Notes: generated from the sequence alone by a model not told the origin. Shown: positions 32,636 to 44,344, numbered from the stretch's first letter. The stretch: DNA of 64,000 nt from Verticillium longisporum (GCA_019188255.1 JAETXT010000001.1:8122001-8186000), one strand, 5' to 3'. Program-made: numbers and translations.

Positions 32636-34606
32636 ATGCATCTCGAGATCAGCGTCCTGGCTGGACTGGTCCTGGCCGTCGGCTCTACCCGCACAGCGCT
32701 CGACGTAGGCCTCTCGCCGCTGCGCGTCTTTCTTCTTGCTTTCGTTGCTCAGTACAGTCTTCTCAAAGCGTACCGCGTCTTCGTGTATCCTCGCTATGTC
32801 TCCGGGCTGCGTCACCTGCCCGGTCCCACGGTCAGTCCCGAGTCCTGCTCCTTCCCTGTGTGGCTGGACAACCTTGACCGAAGAGTTTTCACTGACCGCG
32901 TCGCAAAGGACGACCACTTCTTCATCGGCCAGATGGCCAGGCAGCTCCTCACCCCGGGGCCCGTGGACATCTTCCTCGACTGGATGCGCAGGTGGCCGGA
33001 CGAGCCCCTGATCCGCTACCTGTCCATCGGCAACTCGGAGACGATCATGGTCAACAGCCCGGCGGTGCTCAAGGAGATGCAGCAGACCAAGTCCTACTCC
33101 TTCTGCAAGCCCAAGATTGCCGCGCGCATGTTCAGCCCCATCACGGGCCACGGCATCCTCTTTGCCGAGGGCGACATTCACAAACGTCAGAGGAACCAGC
33201 TGAGCCGTGCGTCTTACCCCCTTTGCCTCGAAGAGGTGCTCGGTACCGTCAACTAACACGGCTAAGGCCCCTTTTCTCTCAGCAACGTCAAAAAGCTCCT
33301 GCCCGTCCTCCAGGGAAAAGCCAGAGAGCTCAGCGCGGCCCTCGGCAGAGACGTCATGAGTCCCGATAACGCAAAGGCCGTGGCCGTGGAGCCCTTTTTC
33401 CAAAGGCAGCGCTCGACGTGCTCGCCATCGCGAGCATAGGCTACGACCTCGGCAGCCTCTCGACGCCGTCGGCCTGCTTCCACGCCGTCTACGACCGCAT
33501 CATCCACCAGCCGCGCCTCGGCCACGTCCTCACCTTTCTCGACGGCCACGTGCCCCTGCGCGCGTGGCTGCCGCTGCCGCTCAACCGGCGCTGGCTCCGC
33601 GACAATGCGCTCATCCGCCAGATGCTCCTCGGGAAGCTGCAGCTGCAGAAGCGGCGCGTGCTGCGCCGGCGCGAAGGGCCTGGCGGGGGGGTTGGCGAGG
33701 GGCCTGAAAAGAGGGACCATGTCGCCGGCGGGCAGGGCCGCGACCTGCTGAGTTTTATTCTCGAAGACTGTCGCGGACCGCCGGGGCAGGAGGACTGGGA
33801 CGACCAAGAGCTGCTCGATTTCGTGGGTGCCCCTTATGCTATGCCACTGAACGCCTTTACACACCGTCGTGCTGACGTGTACAAAAAATAGGTCCTCAAC
33901 TTCATCGCCGGCGGACACGAGACCATAGGGACGGCGCTCACGTGGGCGTCCCACGTCCTCTCGACAAGGTCAGACGTACAGGCGCAGCTTCACGCCGAGA
34001 TCGAGGCTCTCTACCGGGGCAAGCCGGAAGCAGCATGGAACCCGCAGTACGCCGAGATAGAGAGCCTCCGCCACCTGAACAACTTTGTGCGCGAGCTGCT
34101 GCGCGTCTACAGCCCGGGTATGTGGTGGACGTCGCGCTTCGTACAAGTCGAATACTGCTGACGCCGATGTAGCCCTCTTCCTGCCGCGAGAAGCGTCCGA
34201 GGACGTCACGCTCGCCAACACGCTCATCCCCAAAGGCACCTTGGTCGTCATCGTGCCGGCGGTAACCCATTTCAACACGCAAATCTGGGGCCCCGACGCC
34301 GAGGCTTTCCGTCCCGGACGATGGGACGAGCGTGGCGAAAAGGGAGAGCCGGGCCTGGGCAGCGACCCCTATGCATTCGTGCCGTTCCTGCACGGGCCCC
34401 GGGGGTGCATTGGCAAGGCGTTCGCCATGATCACCCTGAAGGTCATGATCATTGAAATGGTGCGGCAGTTTGGCTTCACCACGCCGCCGGGCGAGAATAG
34501 CGTCGTAGAGTATGCGAACCCAAACTTCACCCTGCGACCCAAGGATGATCTGCGCGTGGTCGTCGAAAAGAGGCACAAGAGCGACGTTGTGGGGGATACG
34601 AGGTGA
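32636..34606 (+). CDS. Cytochrome P450 monooxygenase, one frame break
   Basis: Five exons (32636-32830, 32909-33206, 33267-33822, 33892-34117, 34173-34606) give about 569 residues. An N-terminal membrane anchor is followed by the LRHLPGPT proline region. The I-helix oxygen motif is AGGHETIGTALTW near 356, ExxR is ELLR near 417, and the heme loop is FLHGPRGCIG with Cys near 503. Intron 1 (32831-32908) is 78 bases with no stop and is recognised because LPGPT|DDHFFIG matches the family. Between VEPFF and ALDVLAIASIGYD the frame shifts, at TTTTTCCAAA (33395-33404); one added T or A restores it. The protein is ER-bound, and a partner reductase is assumed. The substrate is unknown; the neighbouring GMC oxidoreductase and two Zn2Cys6 factors suggest a small metabolic cluster. 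Confidence 0.88.
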
Positions 34607-34811
34607 GAAAGCGGCCACGCTGCAGTGCGATGCCGGAGTGCTACCGCAGCAGTCCACATGACAGTCGTGGCATGCGGGGCGTGTGGTGTTAGGGCCTCAC
34701 AAAGTATTGATATACCCTTTCTATAAACGTAACTGTCAGAGTATAATATACACGGAAATGTCAGAGTAAAATATACACGTAAAAGGCAAAGTATGATGCA
34801 GCTCCTAAATT

Positions 34812-36358
34812 TCATGCTCCCAACGGCCCTGCTTCCTCGAGATTATGTTTCTTGATTAACCTTTCAACGAGGATCGACCCGAGAACGTTTGGCGTAACCT
34901 GGGAGCAGATCACAGGCAGAAGAGGTGTCACACTGACATCAGCCACTCTCAACCCCGCAACTCCCAACACACAAAAGTCGCCGTCGACGCAGGCTTCCTC
35001 GTCCTGACGTCTCCCCATGGGCGTGGCGCCAGAGTAATGGCGCGCCGTCGCGGCAGACTCTCGGATGAAGGCGAGCACGTCGGCTTCCTCGTCGCTGGCA
35101 GGTGCGCTGTGGGGACCGAGCATATCGTTCGATAGGGACGCCAGAACGGTAAAGAACCGGGTCACGATGCGCACTGCATCAACGGCATTGTGACGGTCGA
35201 TGGCCTGTGAGAGATAGTTTGGGTCCACGAGCGGAGGTTCTGCGGCGTCTTTCGACGCCAGCTGAAGGGAGCCCGTAGAGCAGACAACTTGTGGATAGGC
35301 ATTGATTTGAAGTAGTCGCCGACTTGTGTTGGGTGAGCCACCGGTTGGCAGGACACAAAACTCCCAATGTGAGGTTGCTGGATGCCTGACAAAGTCTTGC
35401 GAGCGCGGGGGCAGAGTTGGTATATCCTTCGAATCCAGAACAGCATCCGACTGGCCTGACACAATGGGAAGAGGGCTGGGGTTGTCTTTGCCCAGGTTCG
35501 TCTCGAGGTTGAGAAACTGCCGAATGTGTGCTCGCATCGTCTCGGGGTCAAAAAGCCAATCTGCAGAGCCGGTAAGAGCCGGGCCAACTTCCCACAGCAC
35601 AGGGATCACGAGACTGTCTTTGAGAGCCTTGCCGATAGGGAGGTCGCAAACGAGTGGGATTCCGAGTGCAGCGAGGTGGTCTCTCGGCCCGATGCCGGAG
35701 AGCAGCAGAAGCTGGGGTGTACGCAGCGCACCTGCACATAATACTATCTCCTTCGAGGCATGGACTGCATGTGGTGTCAGCTAAAGTGATGAAGAGCTTC
35801 TGACGCGTAGAGAGACGGTACCTGTTCCATTGCTGGTCGAGATACCAATGGCCTTCTTCCCATCAAAGATAATCTTGTCTGGTTGGGACAGGCAGTCGAC
35901 AGTCAAATTGGGGAGCTTCGTATGACCAGCGAAGACGTGTTGCGGCTCGGAACGAGCAGCTTTGCCGCTGTCACGATACGAGGCATCGCCAGCGCTGTCA
36001 GCCCACGCATCGAGGTAGGCTTCCGACGTCGAGGCGCCACCAAGCGCATATCCAGCGGCTAACGACAGCGTCCGGCCGCCGAGGTGCACCTGGGGTGTCG
36101 ACAACAACGGCTGGGACCAGGAGCATGGATCGACGGCGGGCGCAGTGCCATCCGGGCGTTGGCCATGCCCGGCTTGAAGATGGAGGACGCTGGGCCGGCT
36201 CGACGACGACGACAGACGGTGGGCCATGGTCACGGCGGATGGGCTACCTATAGATTGTCGTTGTCAGCTGAGTTCAGCCGCAGGGCATGACGACGAGAAA
36301 GAGCATTGCCAGCGTTCTCGCACGTACCACCGACGACGATAAAGTCGAATCCTTTCAT
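34812..36358 (-). CDS. GMC-family FAD oxidoreductase, shortened and with a degenerate FAD motif
   Basis: Exons 36358-36328, 36247-35822 and 35764-34812 give 469 residues, against the usual ~550-650. It starts MKGFDFIVVGG, but the dinucleotide-binding loop reads GGSPSAVTMAHRL instead of GGGxAG. GYALGGASTSEAYLDAW corresponds to the GGSSAIN...DYDAW region, after which about 100 residues usual in the family are missing. The middle has EIVLCAGALRTPQLLLLSGIGP (GMC signature 2). The C-terminus has HYSGATPMG with the likely catalytic His and GVAGLRVADVSVTPLLP. Family members oxidise alcohols or related substrates. The missing part and weak FAD loop argue for a decayed or specialised copy. It is convergent with the P450, 205 bases away. 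Confidence 0.75.
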
Positions 36359-37355
36359 CGTTGCTTCGATGGCGGGGGGCGACGAGTGGTGAGGTAGACG
36401 GAGCGAGAAGGTTAGGGCTTCACATATACTCTGATGACATGCCGCCTCGCTCGCCAAGGGATGGGACTCTATTTCCATTCATATCATCCCTTTCTTGCTG
36501 CTCGCCATCGCATTCAGGCTCGAGTTTCGGCATGGGCCGCAGCTGAGCGTCGAGCCATTGGCTGAAGGCGAGAAGGCAGGATTGCCGCCATGTCAGCCGT
36601 ACAGACTAATGAGGTACGAAGACTTGGCCATGCCGTCGAGCCCAGGGCATCGATGGCCTTGGTGTCATCTTGCGGCGCATGTGCATGTGAGGCGCGGCTA
36701 AAAAGGAGGAGGGCCTGGATCCGGGAGAATGGGATCGTGGGGGGTGCTGGAGATATCGGGTTGAGGAGACGGTGAGCGTCCGAAGGATCAGGGAAGGCAT
36801 GTGTGCTGCAGGTGTAAGAAGGCAACGAAGGCAATGCAAAGGCAGGCATGTGCTGACATGAGGCACATGGAAAGCACCTGCCAAGTCCAGTCACTCGCCC
36901 GCAACGGAATACGGAATTTGACAGGTCAAGCTGGTCTCGTGCTTTTGTGCCGGTATGATTGGTCCATCTTTACGAGCACCATTCTGGCCAATCAATGAGC
37001 CTCCATCTCCTGCCCGCTTCACACCGCTTCTACCAATCGATCGATAGACGTTCCTGCTGCGGCTTCTCAACTACACGATCCTGCACCACAGCTGCATCGC
37101 AGCCTCGCCACGGAGACACCGACAAAGTCGGCATGGCGCCCCCAGTTCTCGTCGCCACCACGTGGCTGTCGCGGCTCGTATATAACCTGCAACCAGTAGG
37201 GACCTCCCAAGACTTTTGACGTCCCCGGCTCCCGCGTGGAATACCGACGCCCATGCCGCCGCCACAACGTTCCCCTTCGTCTCATCACCTCACACCATCT
37301 CGGTACCGAGCCTCTGCAGCGAGAGCCTCGGCGACGAGAGAACGCAGCGTCCGTG
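36359..37355. other. Divergent upstream region of the GMC gene and a Zn2Cys6 gene, no gene seen
   Basis: About 1 kb between two divergent starts. Short ORFs are motif-free. It is a plausible target for one of the nearby Zn2Cys6 factors, but no convincing CGG-N-CCG operator was singled out by eye. Confidence 0.45.
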
Positions 37356-39275
37356 ATGCCCGAGAATAACAAACTCTCGGCGCTCGCGAGGCCACCTGCG
37401 CCCCTGCTGCGACCACGACCACCGAGGTCCCTCTTCAAGGAGATCGACCCGCGCGCCCCTCCGTTGCCCGCGCCTCCCGTCAAAAAGAAACGCGCGAGCA
37501 GGCCCAAGGTGCGCACGGCATGTCTGACCTGCAAGATCCGCCGCGTCAAATGCGACGAGCGGAAACCCACGTGTGCCCGCTGTCACAAGGCCGACGTCGA
37601 ATGTGACGGCTACTTTGCCAAAACCGAAGAAACGGCAGCCTCCTCGACCACCACGGCCGCCGACCCTTGCCATTCGTCCAGCGAGGAGGCCAGCCAGCCG
37701 AGGGGCACACACCAACGCCACTACCACCGCCCGATCCGCCCTCGAACGGGCATGCCGCCCTCCCTTCTGGGCGTGCCGCTGCTCGAGGGCCTCGACGTTG
37801 TCTACTACGACCTCTTTCGGCACCGTCTGGTCCCGCACCTGGCGGGGTACCGGTACAAGGACCTGTGGTCGCGCATCGTGCTCGAAGCCGGCATGCGGGA
37901 CGACTGCATACGCCACTGCATCCTGGCCGTCGGCGCCCTGGCCATGGCCGTCGCAGAAGTGCCCGCCTCGGCCAACGACGAGCCCCTGCGTGGGGGCCGA
38001 CCCTCGGTGCTGGCCCCCTGGACGCACAAGCAGATCGTCAACGACCACCACCGGCACGCCCTGCGCCACCACCTCAGGGCCGTCGCCGGCTTCCGCCAGA
38101 GCTTCCAGGATCCGACGACCCTCTCGCCGCGCTGCGTCCACCTCATGACCCTCATCCTCATCGTCTACGAGTTCATGCAGGGCAACAACCAAGGCGCCAA
38201 GACGCTGCTCGACTGCGGCCTCGCCCTCCTGCGGAGCTCCATCACGCTCTACGAGGGCAGCCTGGGCCAGAGCGCGCCGGGCCACAGAGAGAAGGAGGAG
38301 GACCTCGACGACATGGAGCACAACCTCCCCTGCCTCGCCGTCATGCTCGACTACTCGAACCAGCTCGCCCGCCAGGACGGCCAGCTCTACCACCTCAAGT
38401 GCGTCCCCGACGACGCGCGCCTGCCCCAGCCGGGCCACGACTCCATGGCCAAGCTCATGGCCTGCTGGGGCCGCTTCTTCACCTTTAGCATCGTCTTCAT
38501 CAGCAAGGCGACCTACGTGCCCCGTCTGGACCCGCACGGCACCGGCACAGGCCCCGGCACAGGCCCCGGCACAGGCCCCGGCGCGCGGTACAGCGCCGCC
38601 ATCCGCGCCAAGCAAAAGGTCTTCCTCGCCCACCTGCACCGCTGGACCCCCGTCCTCCGCGAGTACGCACGGCGCCTGCCGGCCCGCGACGTCGCGGCCC
38701 TCAAGGAGCTGCGCGTCGTGCGCCTCTACTGGCTGGTCCTGTACGTGCACTTTTGCTGCTGCCACGACCCGACAGACCTGGCCTTTGACGCCTTCACGGC
38801 CGAGTTCGACGAGATCGTCACGGAGACGCTCGAGCTCTTTTCCGACGACGACGACGACAAGGATGGCGCGGGTGGGAACCCGAGCCTGACGCTCGGCGAG
38901 GGCGTCGCGTCGCCGCTCTTCTTCGCGCTGCGCAGCTGTCGGGACCGGGCGGTACGGACGCGCGCCGCGCATGCTGTGGGGCGGATCCCGTGGCGCGACA
39001 GCGGGTTCGACGCGCAGGCCATGATTGTCGGCAAGCTCGGGGCGGTGGTCATGGAGGAGGCGGCGCGGGATGCCGATGGGTTCATCCCGGCCGAGGCGCG
39101 GTGGTTCTGGATGGGAGGCGAGTGGCACGTTGGCAAGCGCGCTGTCGTGGCGACGTACGTCAGGCATGCGCCGGATGAGCTGGGAAGGCAGATCACGAAG
39201 CAGCTGACGCTCGGAGTGGATGACTGGGGAAACATCTGCCGTTTGGCAGGTTGCGTCAGCGGGCGTGACTCTTGA
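37356..39275 (+). CDS. Zn2Cys6 transcription factor with fungal_trans-like middle region
   Basis: ATG 37356 (MPENNKLSALARPP) is chosen; the reading frame is open further upstream without an ATG. No intron is needed for the 639 residues. The binuclear zinc cluster near residues 48-77 reads CLTCKIRRVKC then CARCHKADVEC, with basic residues before it (KKKRASRPKVRTA). The rest matches the large regulatory halves of such factors: VYYDLFRHRLVPHLAGY, HCILAVGALAMAVAEVP, LMTLILIVYEFMQGN. A 12-base repeat at 38543-38582 encodes GTGP repeats. An acidic stretch (DDDDDKDG) lies near the C-terminus. These factors bind CGG-containing operators in the nucleus and often control the genes beside them, here possibly the GMC oxidoreductase and P450. 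Confidence 0.88.
   Translation: MPENNKLSALARPPAPLLRPRPPRSLFKEIDPRAPPLPAPPVKKKRASRPKVRTACLTCKIRRVKCDERKPTCARCHKADVECDGYFAKTEETAASSTTTAADPCHSSSEEASQPRGTHQRHYHRPIRPRTGMPPSLLGVPLLEGLDVVYYDLFRHRLVPHLAGYRYKDLWSRIVLEAGMRDDCIRHCILAVGALAMAVAEVPASANDEPLRGGRPSVLAPWTHKQIVNDHHRHALRHHLRAVAGFRQSFQDPTTLSPRCVHLMTLILIVYEFMQGNNQGAKTLLDCGLALLRSSITLYEGSLGQSAPGHREKEEDLDDMEHNLPCLAVMLDYSNQLARQDGQLYHLKCVPDDARLPQPGHDSMAKLMACWGRFFTFSIVFISKATYVPRLDPHGTGTGPGTGPGTGPGARYSAAIRAKQKVFLAHLHRWTPVLREYARRLPARDVAALKELRVVRLYWLVLYVHFCCCHDPTDLAFDAFTAEFDEIVTETLELFSDDDDDKDGAGGNPSLTLGEGVASPLFFALRSCRDRAVRTRAAHAVGRIPWRDSGFDAQAMIVGKLGAVVMEEAARDADGFIPAEARWFWMGGEWHVGKRAVVATYVRHAPDELGRQITKQLTLGVDDWGNICRLAGCVSGRDS
38543..38582 (+). repeat. 12-base tandem repeat inside the Zn2Cys6 gene
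   Basis: About three copies of GGCACAGGCCCC, in frame, encoding Gly-Thr-Gly-Pro. Length may vary between strains without breaking the frame. Confidence 0.85.
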
Positions 39276-39802
39276 TACAACGTGTCCCTAGATGACGCCC
39301 GAACGATACGAGGCCGTCCTCGGCCAAGGCGGGTACGTAAGATTTTTTGTTTTTACAAACTTGATAGACTTTAAACCTATCAGCAAGCCAACAACCTTTT
39401 GTCAGAGGTTATCCCAACCATGTTGAATAATTGTCATGATGGAGTTGATGAGGCACCCGTATAGCCGTTAGGAGTTGGGCTTCTGTTGGCCCTCTACTCA
39501 ACCGGGGACACCCCAGCAGGATCATCGCACCGAGCGAGGCCAATCACACAGCCGTCTCGCATGCGGCGCGAGTACGAGGCATTTTGCCACTACCAGGCCG
39601 CAGGGTGCCGCGGGCCTGAGCCGCTGGGGTGCATATCAATGTCCAATGTCCGTCTGGACGCCATCCGTGAGGCACAGCCAGCTAGCAAGACAGGCACACC
39701 ACCATCCTATCTCCATCCATCTTTGTATCGAAGGGTAGGCATGCTGCACGCAGGCCCTGATGCACCTGCGTTCTGCCCGGCTGCCCTTCCCGTTGACGGA
39801 GC
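39276..39802. other. Intergenic, no gene seen
   Basis: The 527 bases between the tandem Zn2Cys6 genes show no further gene. Confidence 0.5.
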
Positions 39803-41141
39803 ATGGATGAACGGCGTTCGCGCCACTCAGCGCGACGATCGCACAAGAAGGTCCGTACGGGGTGCAAGAATTGCAAAGCCAGAAAGGTCAAGGTCAGTCT
39901 GTCCACAACGAAGCTCTCACTCGCTCTTTTCCCGACGGCCCCGCATGTCGGATCAAAAGCCGAGTCATCTCAGCCACCACCCCTTGTTACTTGGACTTCC
40001 GTCTTCTCACCACGATTGATATATCAGTGCGACGAAAAGAAGCCCGAGTGTACGCAATGCCTCAAGTATGGCGTCCTTTGCGACTCAGACACTGCGGTCT
40101 CCGCGCCGGCAGAGCCCGAGCCAGAGCCGCCAAGGCCCGAGCCCGAGATGGAGCTCGACATGTTGGACCTGGAGCTCATGTTCCACTGGAGCACCGAGAC
40201 GTGCACGACGCTGACACGTGACCCGACGGTCAACAAGTTCTGGCAGATCAACGTGCCCAAGATTGGGTTCCGGTGCGACTATGTCATGCGCAGCATGCTG
40301 TCGCTGGCGGCGCTGCACATGGCGTACGTCTGTCCGTCGCGGGAGGCCGAGCTGCTCGAGAGGTCGGTGCGGCATCACGAAGTGGCCACGCGCGGCGTCG
40401 CCGCTGTCGTGACCAGTGTCGAACAGGTATCGCGGGCCGGCGATCAACAGCTGGCGGACGACCTCTTCCTGTTCTCCATCCTGACCATGTTTTATGGTAA
40501 GTCCCTGCCTGCTGTTGCGCTGTGTGCGTTGGAGACGTCTCGCTTATGATGCAGCCATGTCCAACTCGCGCGATCCCGGCGATGTTCTCCTTGGGACGAC
40601 CAGCCAAGGGCCAGACTGGATCCTCCTCTTCACAGGCACGCGCCACCTCGGTGGCGTCAGCAACTCGGGCCACCATCCCACGAGTCCTCTCTATCCGCTC
40701 ATCCGCGTTGCCATTTTCCGGTGGACCCTCACGCAGAAGACGTACACGCACCCGTACCTCGACCCGCTGCGGGCGCGGCTCGCGGCCGCCACTCACATCC
40801 CCGCCGACGTCCGCGCCGTCTACGACAAGGCGGTGCACGCGCTGCACCAGTCGTTTGGGCTCTTTTACGTCGAGAAAGACGAGCTGCTCGAGGGGTCGAT
40901 CGACCTGTTCATCTGGGTTGGCAACGTGATTGAGGATTTCCTGCCGATGCTCCGAGAGGAGACACCCCGTCAGGAGGCGCTCGTCATCTTCAGTTATTTC
41001 TGCATGCTGCCGAAGAAGCTGCCGCGGCAGTGGTGGCTGAACCGGTGGGCGGACAGTATCAAGATCCGGACGTATGAGCTGCTGGATGCCGAGCACCGGA
41101 CGTGGGTGGTCGAGCCGACGATGATCGATGGAGGTGGGTAG
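39803..41141 (+). CDS. Second Zn2Cys6 transcription factor
   Basis: Exons 39803-39892, 40028-40496 and 40555-41141 give about 381 residues. The first 135-base intron interrupts the zinc cluster between ARKVK and CDEKKPEC, a common intron site in this family; GCKNCKARKVKC plus CTQCLKYGVLC is the full six-cysteine motif. A Pro/Glu linker (EPEPEPPRPEPEMELD) follows. The regulatory region has FHWSTETCTTLTRD and YVMRSMLSLAALHMAY, the pattern of sterol-uptake (Upc2-like) regulators. The C-terminus has QWWLNRWADSIKIRTYELLD. Targets are unknown. It sits in tandem with the first Zn2Cys6 gene and near the P450 and GMC genes. Confidence 0.87.
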
Positions 41142-41487
41142 ATGGAGGATAGATGGAGGTGATGGATGGACGCGGATTAGGCGGATGAGGTGGAGGTGGG
41201 TGGGATGATGAGATGGATGATACCAGTAGATTTGTAGGATGGGGTGTTGCAGTATGAGCGACTTGGGAGGTAGGAAGAGTTGGTGACTGGTGCTCCTGAA
41301 GAATCAAGGTCAGGCAGGCACCTCGGTGTTTGTGTATGTGTCACAGGTCCCTCGCTCCTGCCTTGCTGCCATGCCTCTAGCCTCCTTCCCTTTCTTCTCC
41401 ACCCCTTCCCCTCGTCTCCTTCCTCCCTCTTTGGCCCTCCAGCCAGCTCTTCCCGTTCTTGTAGGCTGACGTCCTACCCGTCACCAG

Positions 41488-41558
41488 TCCCATATGGTGT
41501 AGTGGCCAACATTACGGACTCTCAATCCGTAGCCCCGAGTTCGATCCTCGGTGTGGGA
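41488..41558 (+). tRNA. tRNA-Glu (anticodon CTC)
   Basis: The acceptor stem TCCCATA pairs with TGTGGGA. The D arm holds GGTGTAGTGG. The anticodon stem ACGGA/TCCGT encloses loop CTCTCAA with anticodon CTC, and the T arm reads CCGAG-TTCGATC-CTCGG. There is no intron. The A-box and B-box promoters are internal, as in eukaryotic tRNA genes. Confidence 0.95.
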
Positions 41559-42611
41559 AGCTTTTGCTGCATGAACGGGCCAGGTGTTTGTGGTATGGGA
41601 GCCGGTGGCTGCTGAGGCTTCACGAAGTACCTTATATACTTGTGCGTCTGTACGGCGCCGATCTTGGTCTAAAATCGGTGTTTAGCGTAAGGTAAGATGG
41701 ATTAGAATGGACCAATTAGTCAATCGTTGCTGTCTATCGTCATGCTGTTGGACTCTGGCGATGCACCTATCGTGGTCTGTCGACATCAAGGTGTTCACAG
41801 AGCCAGTCATGCCCAACCAATCTGCCCCCGTCTTAGCTTTACTTATAGCGCAGAAGCAATGCCCCTTGTACGTAAAAATACGCGAGCAATCATAGCCTTG
41901 AGCTCAACCCTACAACCCGACCAACGGAAGCAACACGCGCCTCAGTGCCTCGGCAGCCTAGAGCAGTATAGCTTTGACATGTCGCACGCACCGGCCCTGC
42001 GTATAAGATGCTCACTGCACGGCTCCTCTTCACACACTCCACAAAGCAAAGCGAGCGTCCAGTCTAAGAGGAAAAAGTCATATATGCATTGCGTGACTCC
42101 TATGCTACGTACAGACAAGACAGAGACAGAGAGAGTGTGATACAACTACAATCTCCCGCGTCCCCGCCCCCCCCCGCCGCGCTCCCACGCCGCACGCGCG
42201 CGCCAATCTATCCAGGTAGGGTGTTGGGGAGGGACATACGGGGGCGTCGCATCGATCCCGCTTCCCTGGCGCACCACGCACACACACACACACACATACA
42301 CACAGAGAGACATGACGACGTGGCGCGCGCGTGTCGCGAGTCTCTCTTTTTCGTCGGTCCTGCAAGCGGTCTCGTCCGTTCTCGGTTGGGAGAGCGAGTC
42401 TCCCCATGTCTGTCGCGCGTTGCTTTGAAAGTTCCATCACAACTGAGAAGAGAGAGGGAGATGATTCTTTTTGATTGGCGGAGGGAGTGTGGCAGGTGGA
42501 TGGTTGAACAATAGGGGTCGGGGAGGGCGAGAGGTATCATGGGTGCAGGGTTCGGTTCAGGGAGGGAGAACGGGAGGGGCCCCGAAAGGGCGGGTTGGAA
42601 CCAGGTGCCGT
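41559..42611. other. Intergenic 1 kb, no gene seen
   Basis: The region between the tRNA and the 3' end of IDH1 contains a CA dinucleotide run (42278-42304) and no convincing ORF. Confidence 0.5.
42278..42304. repeat. CA dinucleotide microsatellite
   Basis: An almost uninterrupted CA run with one T. It is outside coding sequence. Confidence 0.9.
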
Positions 42612-44009
42612 TTAGAGCGTCTCCATCTTGTCGAGGATGGCGCGGGTGAACTCGTGGGTGGTGGACTCGCCGCCCATGTCGCGGGTGCGGACCTTGCTGT
42701 TGCATTTGTCAGTACAAACGGGAATGGCTGCCCACCGTGCACCCTGCATAAAGAACTTACCCGTCGGCAATGACGGCGTAGACGGCCTGGGAGATGCGGT
42801 TGGCGTGGTCGTCGAGGCCGAGGTGGCGCAGCAGCATGGAGCCGGACAGGATGAGGGCGGTGGGGTTGGCCTGGTCCTTGCCCTTGATGTCGAGACCGAC
42901 GTGACGGCAGCCGGGCTCGAAGACGGCGACGTCGCGGCCCATGTTGCAGCCGGGGACGATGCCGGGCCCGCCGACGAGGGCGGCGCCAATGTTGGACAGG
43001 ATGCCGCCGTAGAGGTTGGGCATGACCATGACGTCGAACTGCTGGGGGCGGCCGACGGCCTGCATGGAGGCGTTGTCGACAATCATGTCGTTGACCTCGA
43101 GGCTGGGGTACTCCTTGGCGACCTGGTGGAAGGTGGAGCGGAAGAGGCCGTCGGCGAGCTTCATAATGTTGGCCTTGTGGATGCAGGTGACCTTTTTGCG
43201 CGAGTTGGCGAGGGCAAAGTTAAAGGCAAACTTGGCGATGCGCTCCGATTTGGCGCGCGTGATGATCTTGAGCGACTCGACGACGCCGGGGACGGACTGG
43301 TGCTCGAGGCCCGAGTACTCGCCCTCGGTGTTCTCACGGATGATGCAGAGGTCGACGTTGTTGTGGCGCGTCTGGTAGCCGGGGATGTTCTTGATGAGGC
43401 AGATGGAGGCGTAAATGTCGAGCTCCTGGCGCATGGCGACGTTGAAGGACTGGTGGCCGGAGCGCGAGATGGGCGTGTGCAGGATGCCCTTAAGGCCGAG
43501 CTTGTTGCGGCGGAGGGAGGAGACGGACTCGCGGAAGAGGTCCTCGGTGCGGCCGGACGAGGCGTCGACACCGGTCACGTCGACCTGCTCCCACTCGACG
43601 GGGACGTTGTCGGCCTTGAAGATGGTCTTGACGCTCTCGGCGACCTCGGCACCGATACCATCGCCGGGGATGAGGGTGACGGTGTACTTGCCGCCAAACT
43701 TGGTGGGCTTGAAGATGTCGGACTGGATGGTCGCGTAGGCAGCGCGGGCGCCGCCGGGGATGATGGGGCCGGCGGTGGCGGAGCGCAGGAGCTGGAGGGC
43801 AGGTCAGCAAGGAGGGCTTCTTGTTTGATGGCATGGCAGCAGTGCCGTGTCCTGCGATTGAGGCCTTGCTCGCAGGTTTCTTCGGCTTTCCCCCGCCGCC
43901 GCCTCGGCCTACGAGCGAGCGAGGGACCGACGAGCACACGAGCCAATTGAGCGGCGAGCCAGGGAGCGGTACGTACCTGCGCGGTGGTGGCGGATCCTCG
44001 AGACAGCAT
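42612..44009 (-). CDS. IDH1: NAD-dependent isocitrate dehydrogenase, regulatory subunit 1 (mitochondrial)
   Basis: Exons 44009-43977, 43791-42761 and 42696-42612 give 382 residues, the normal length. MLSRGSATTAQ|LLRSATAGPIIPGGARAAYA forms a mitochondrial presequence that is split by the 185-base first intron. The catalytic fold follows: GKYTVTLIPGDGIGAEVAES, NNVDLCIIRENTEGEYSGLEH, RIAKFAFNFA, HKANIMKLADG, NDMIVDNASMQ, VMPNLYGGILSNIGAALVGG. The last exon ends STTHEFTRAILDKMETL. With Idh2 it forms the matrix TCA-cycle enzyme converting isocitrate to 2-oxoglutarate. The Idh1-type (rather than Idh2-type) assignment rests on sequence pattern around IIRENTEGEYSGLEHQSVPG and NASMQ; confidence in subunit choice is moderate to high. 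Confidence 0.93.
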
Positions 44010-44344
44010 TGTGGCGGATGTGATGGTTTCTCGACTTCGAAGGGAGATGTGTCGCGAAAGCAAGAGGTCGTGATCAAGGTCGAGGTCGAAGTCGAGTTCA
44101 AAGTCGAAGTCGAGGTGGCAGGCGGGTTCGGGAACGGGACGAAGAGAAACAAAAAAGAGTGGATTGGATCGGGTCAAGTTGGAACCTGCAGAAGGCTGAA
44201 ATGCGAAATGCCGCAAAAGCACTGGACCGAAGCCCAGCGGTAGCCGGCGCGCGCCTGTCATTGGTGCGACGTCCTCTCGGCCGACCCCGCCTGCGAGCTC
44301 GGCTTCCGAGCCACGCGATCCGATGTTCACCCGTCGCCGACGGT
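44010..44344. promoter_or_regulatory. Upstream region of IDH1
   Basis: The segment just upstream of the IDH1 start carries a pyrimidine/purine-skewed stretch (GAAGTCGA repeats near 44070-44120). No ORF with motifs was found. Confidence 0.4.

Noticed and set aside
37290..39167. 625-codon - strand ORF
   Set aside because: It is antisense to the Zn2Cys6 factor; its composition (Val/Arg/Asp-rich, no motifs) is that of a GC-driven shadow.
42628..43950. 440-codon + strand ORF
   Set aside because: It is antisense to IDH1.
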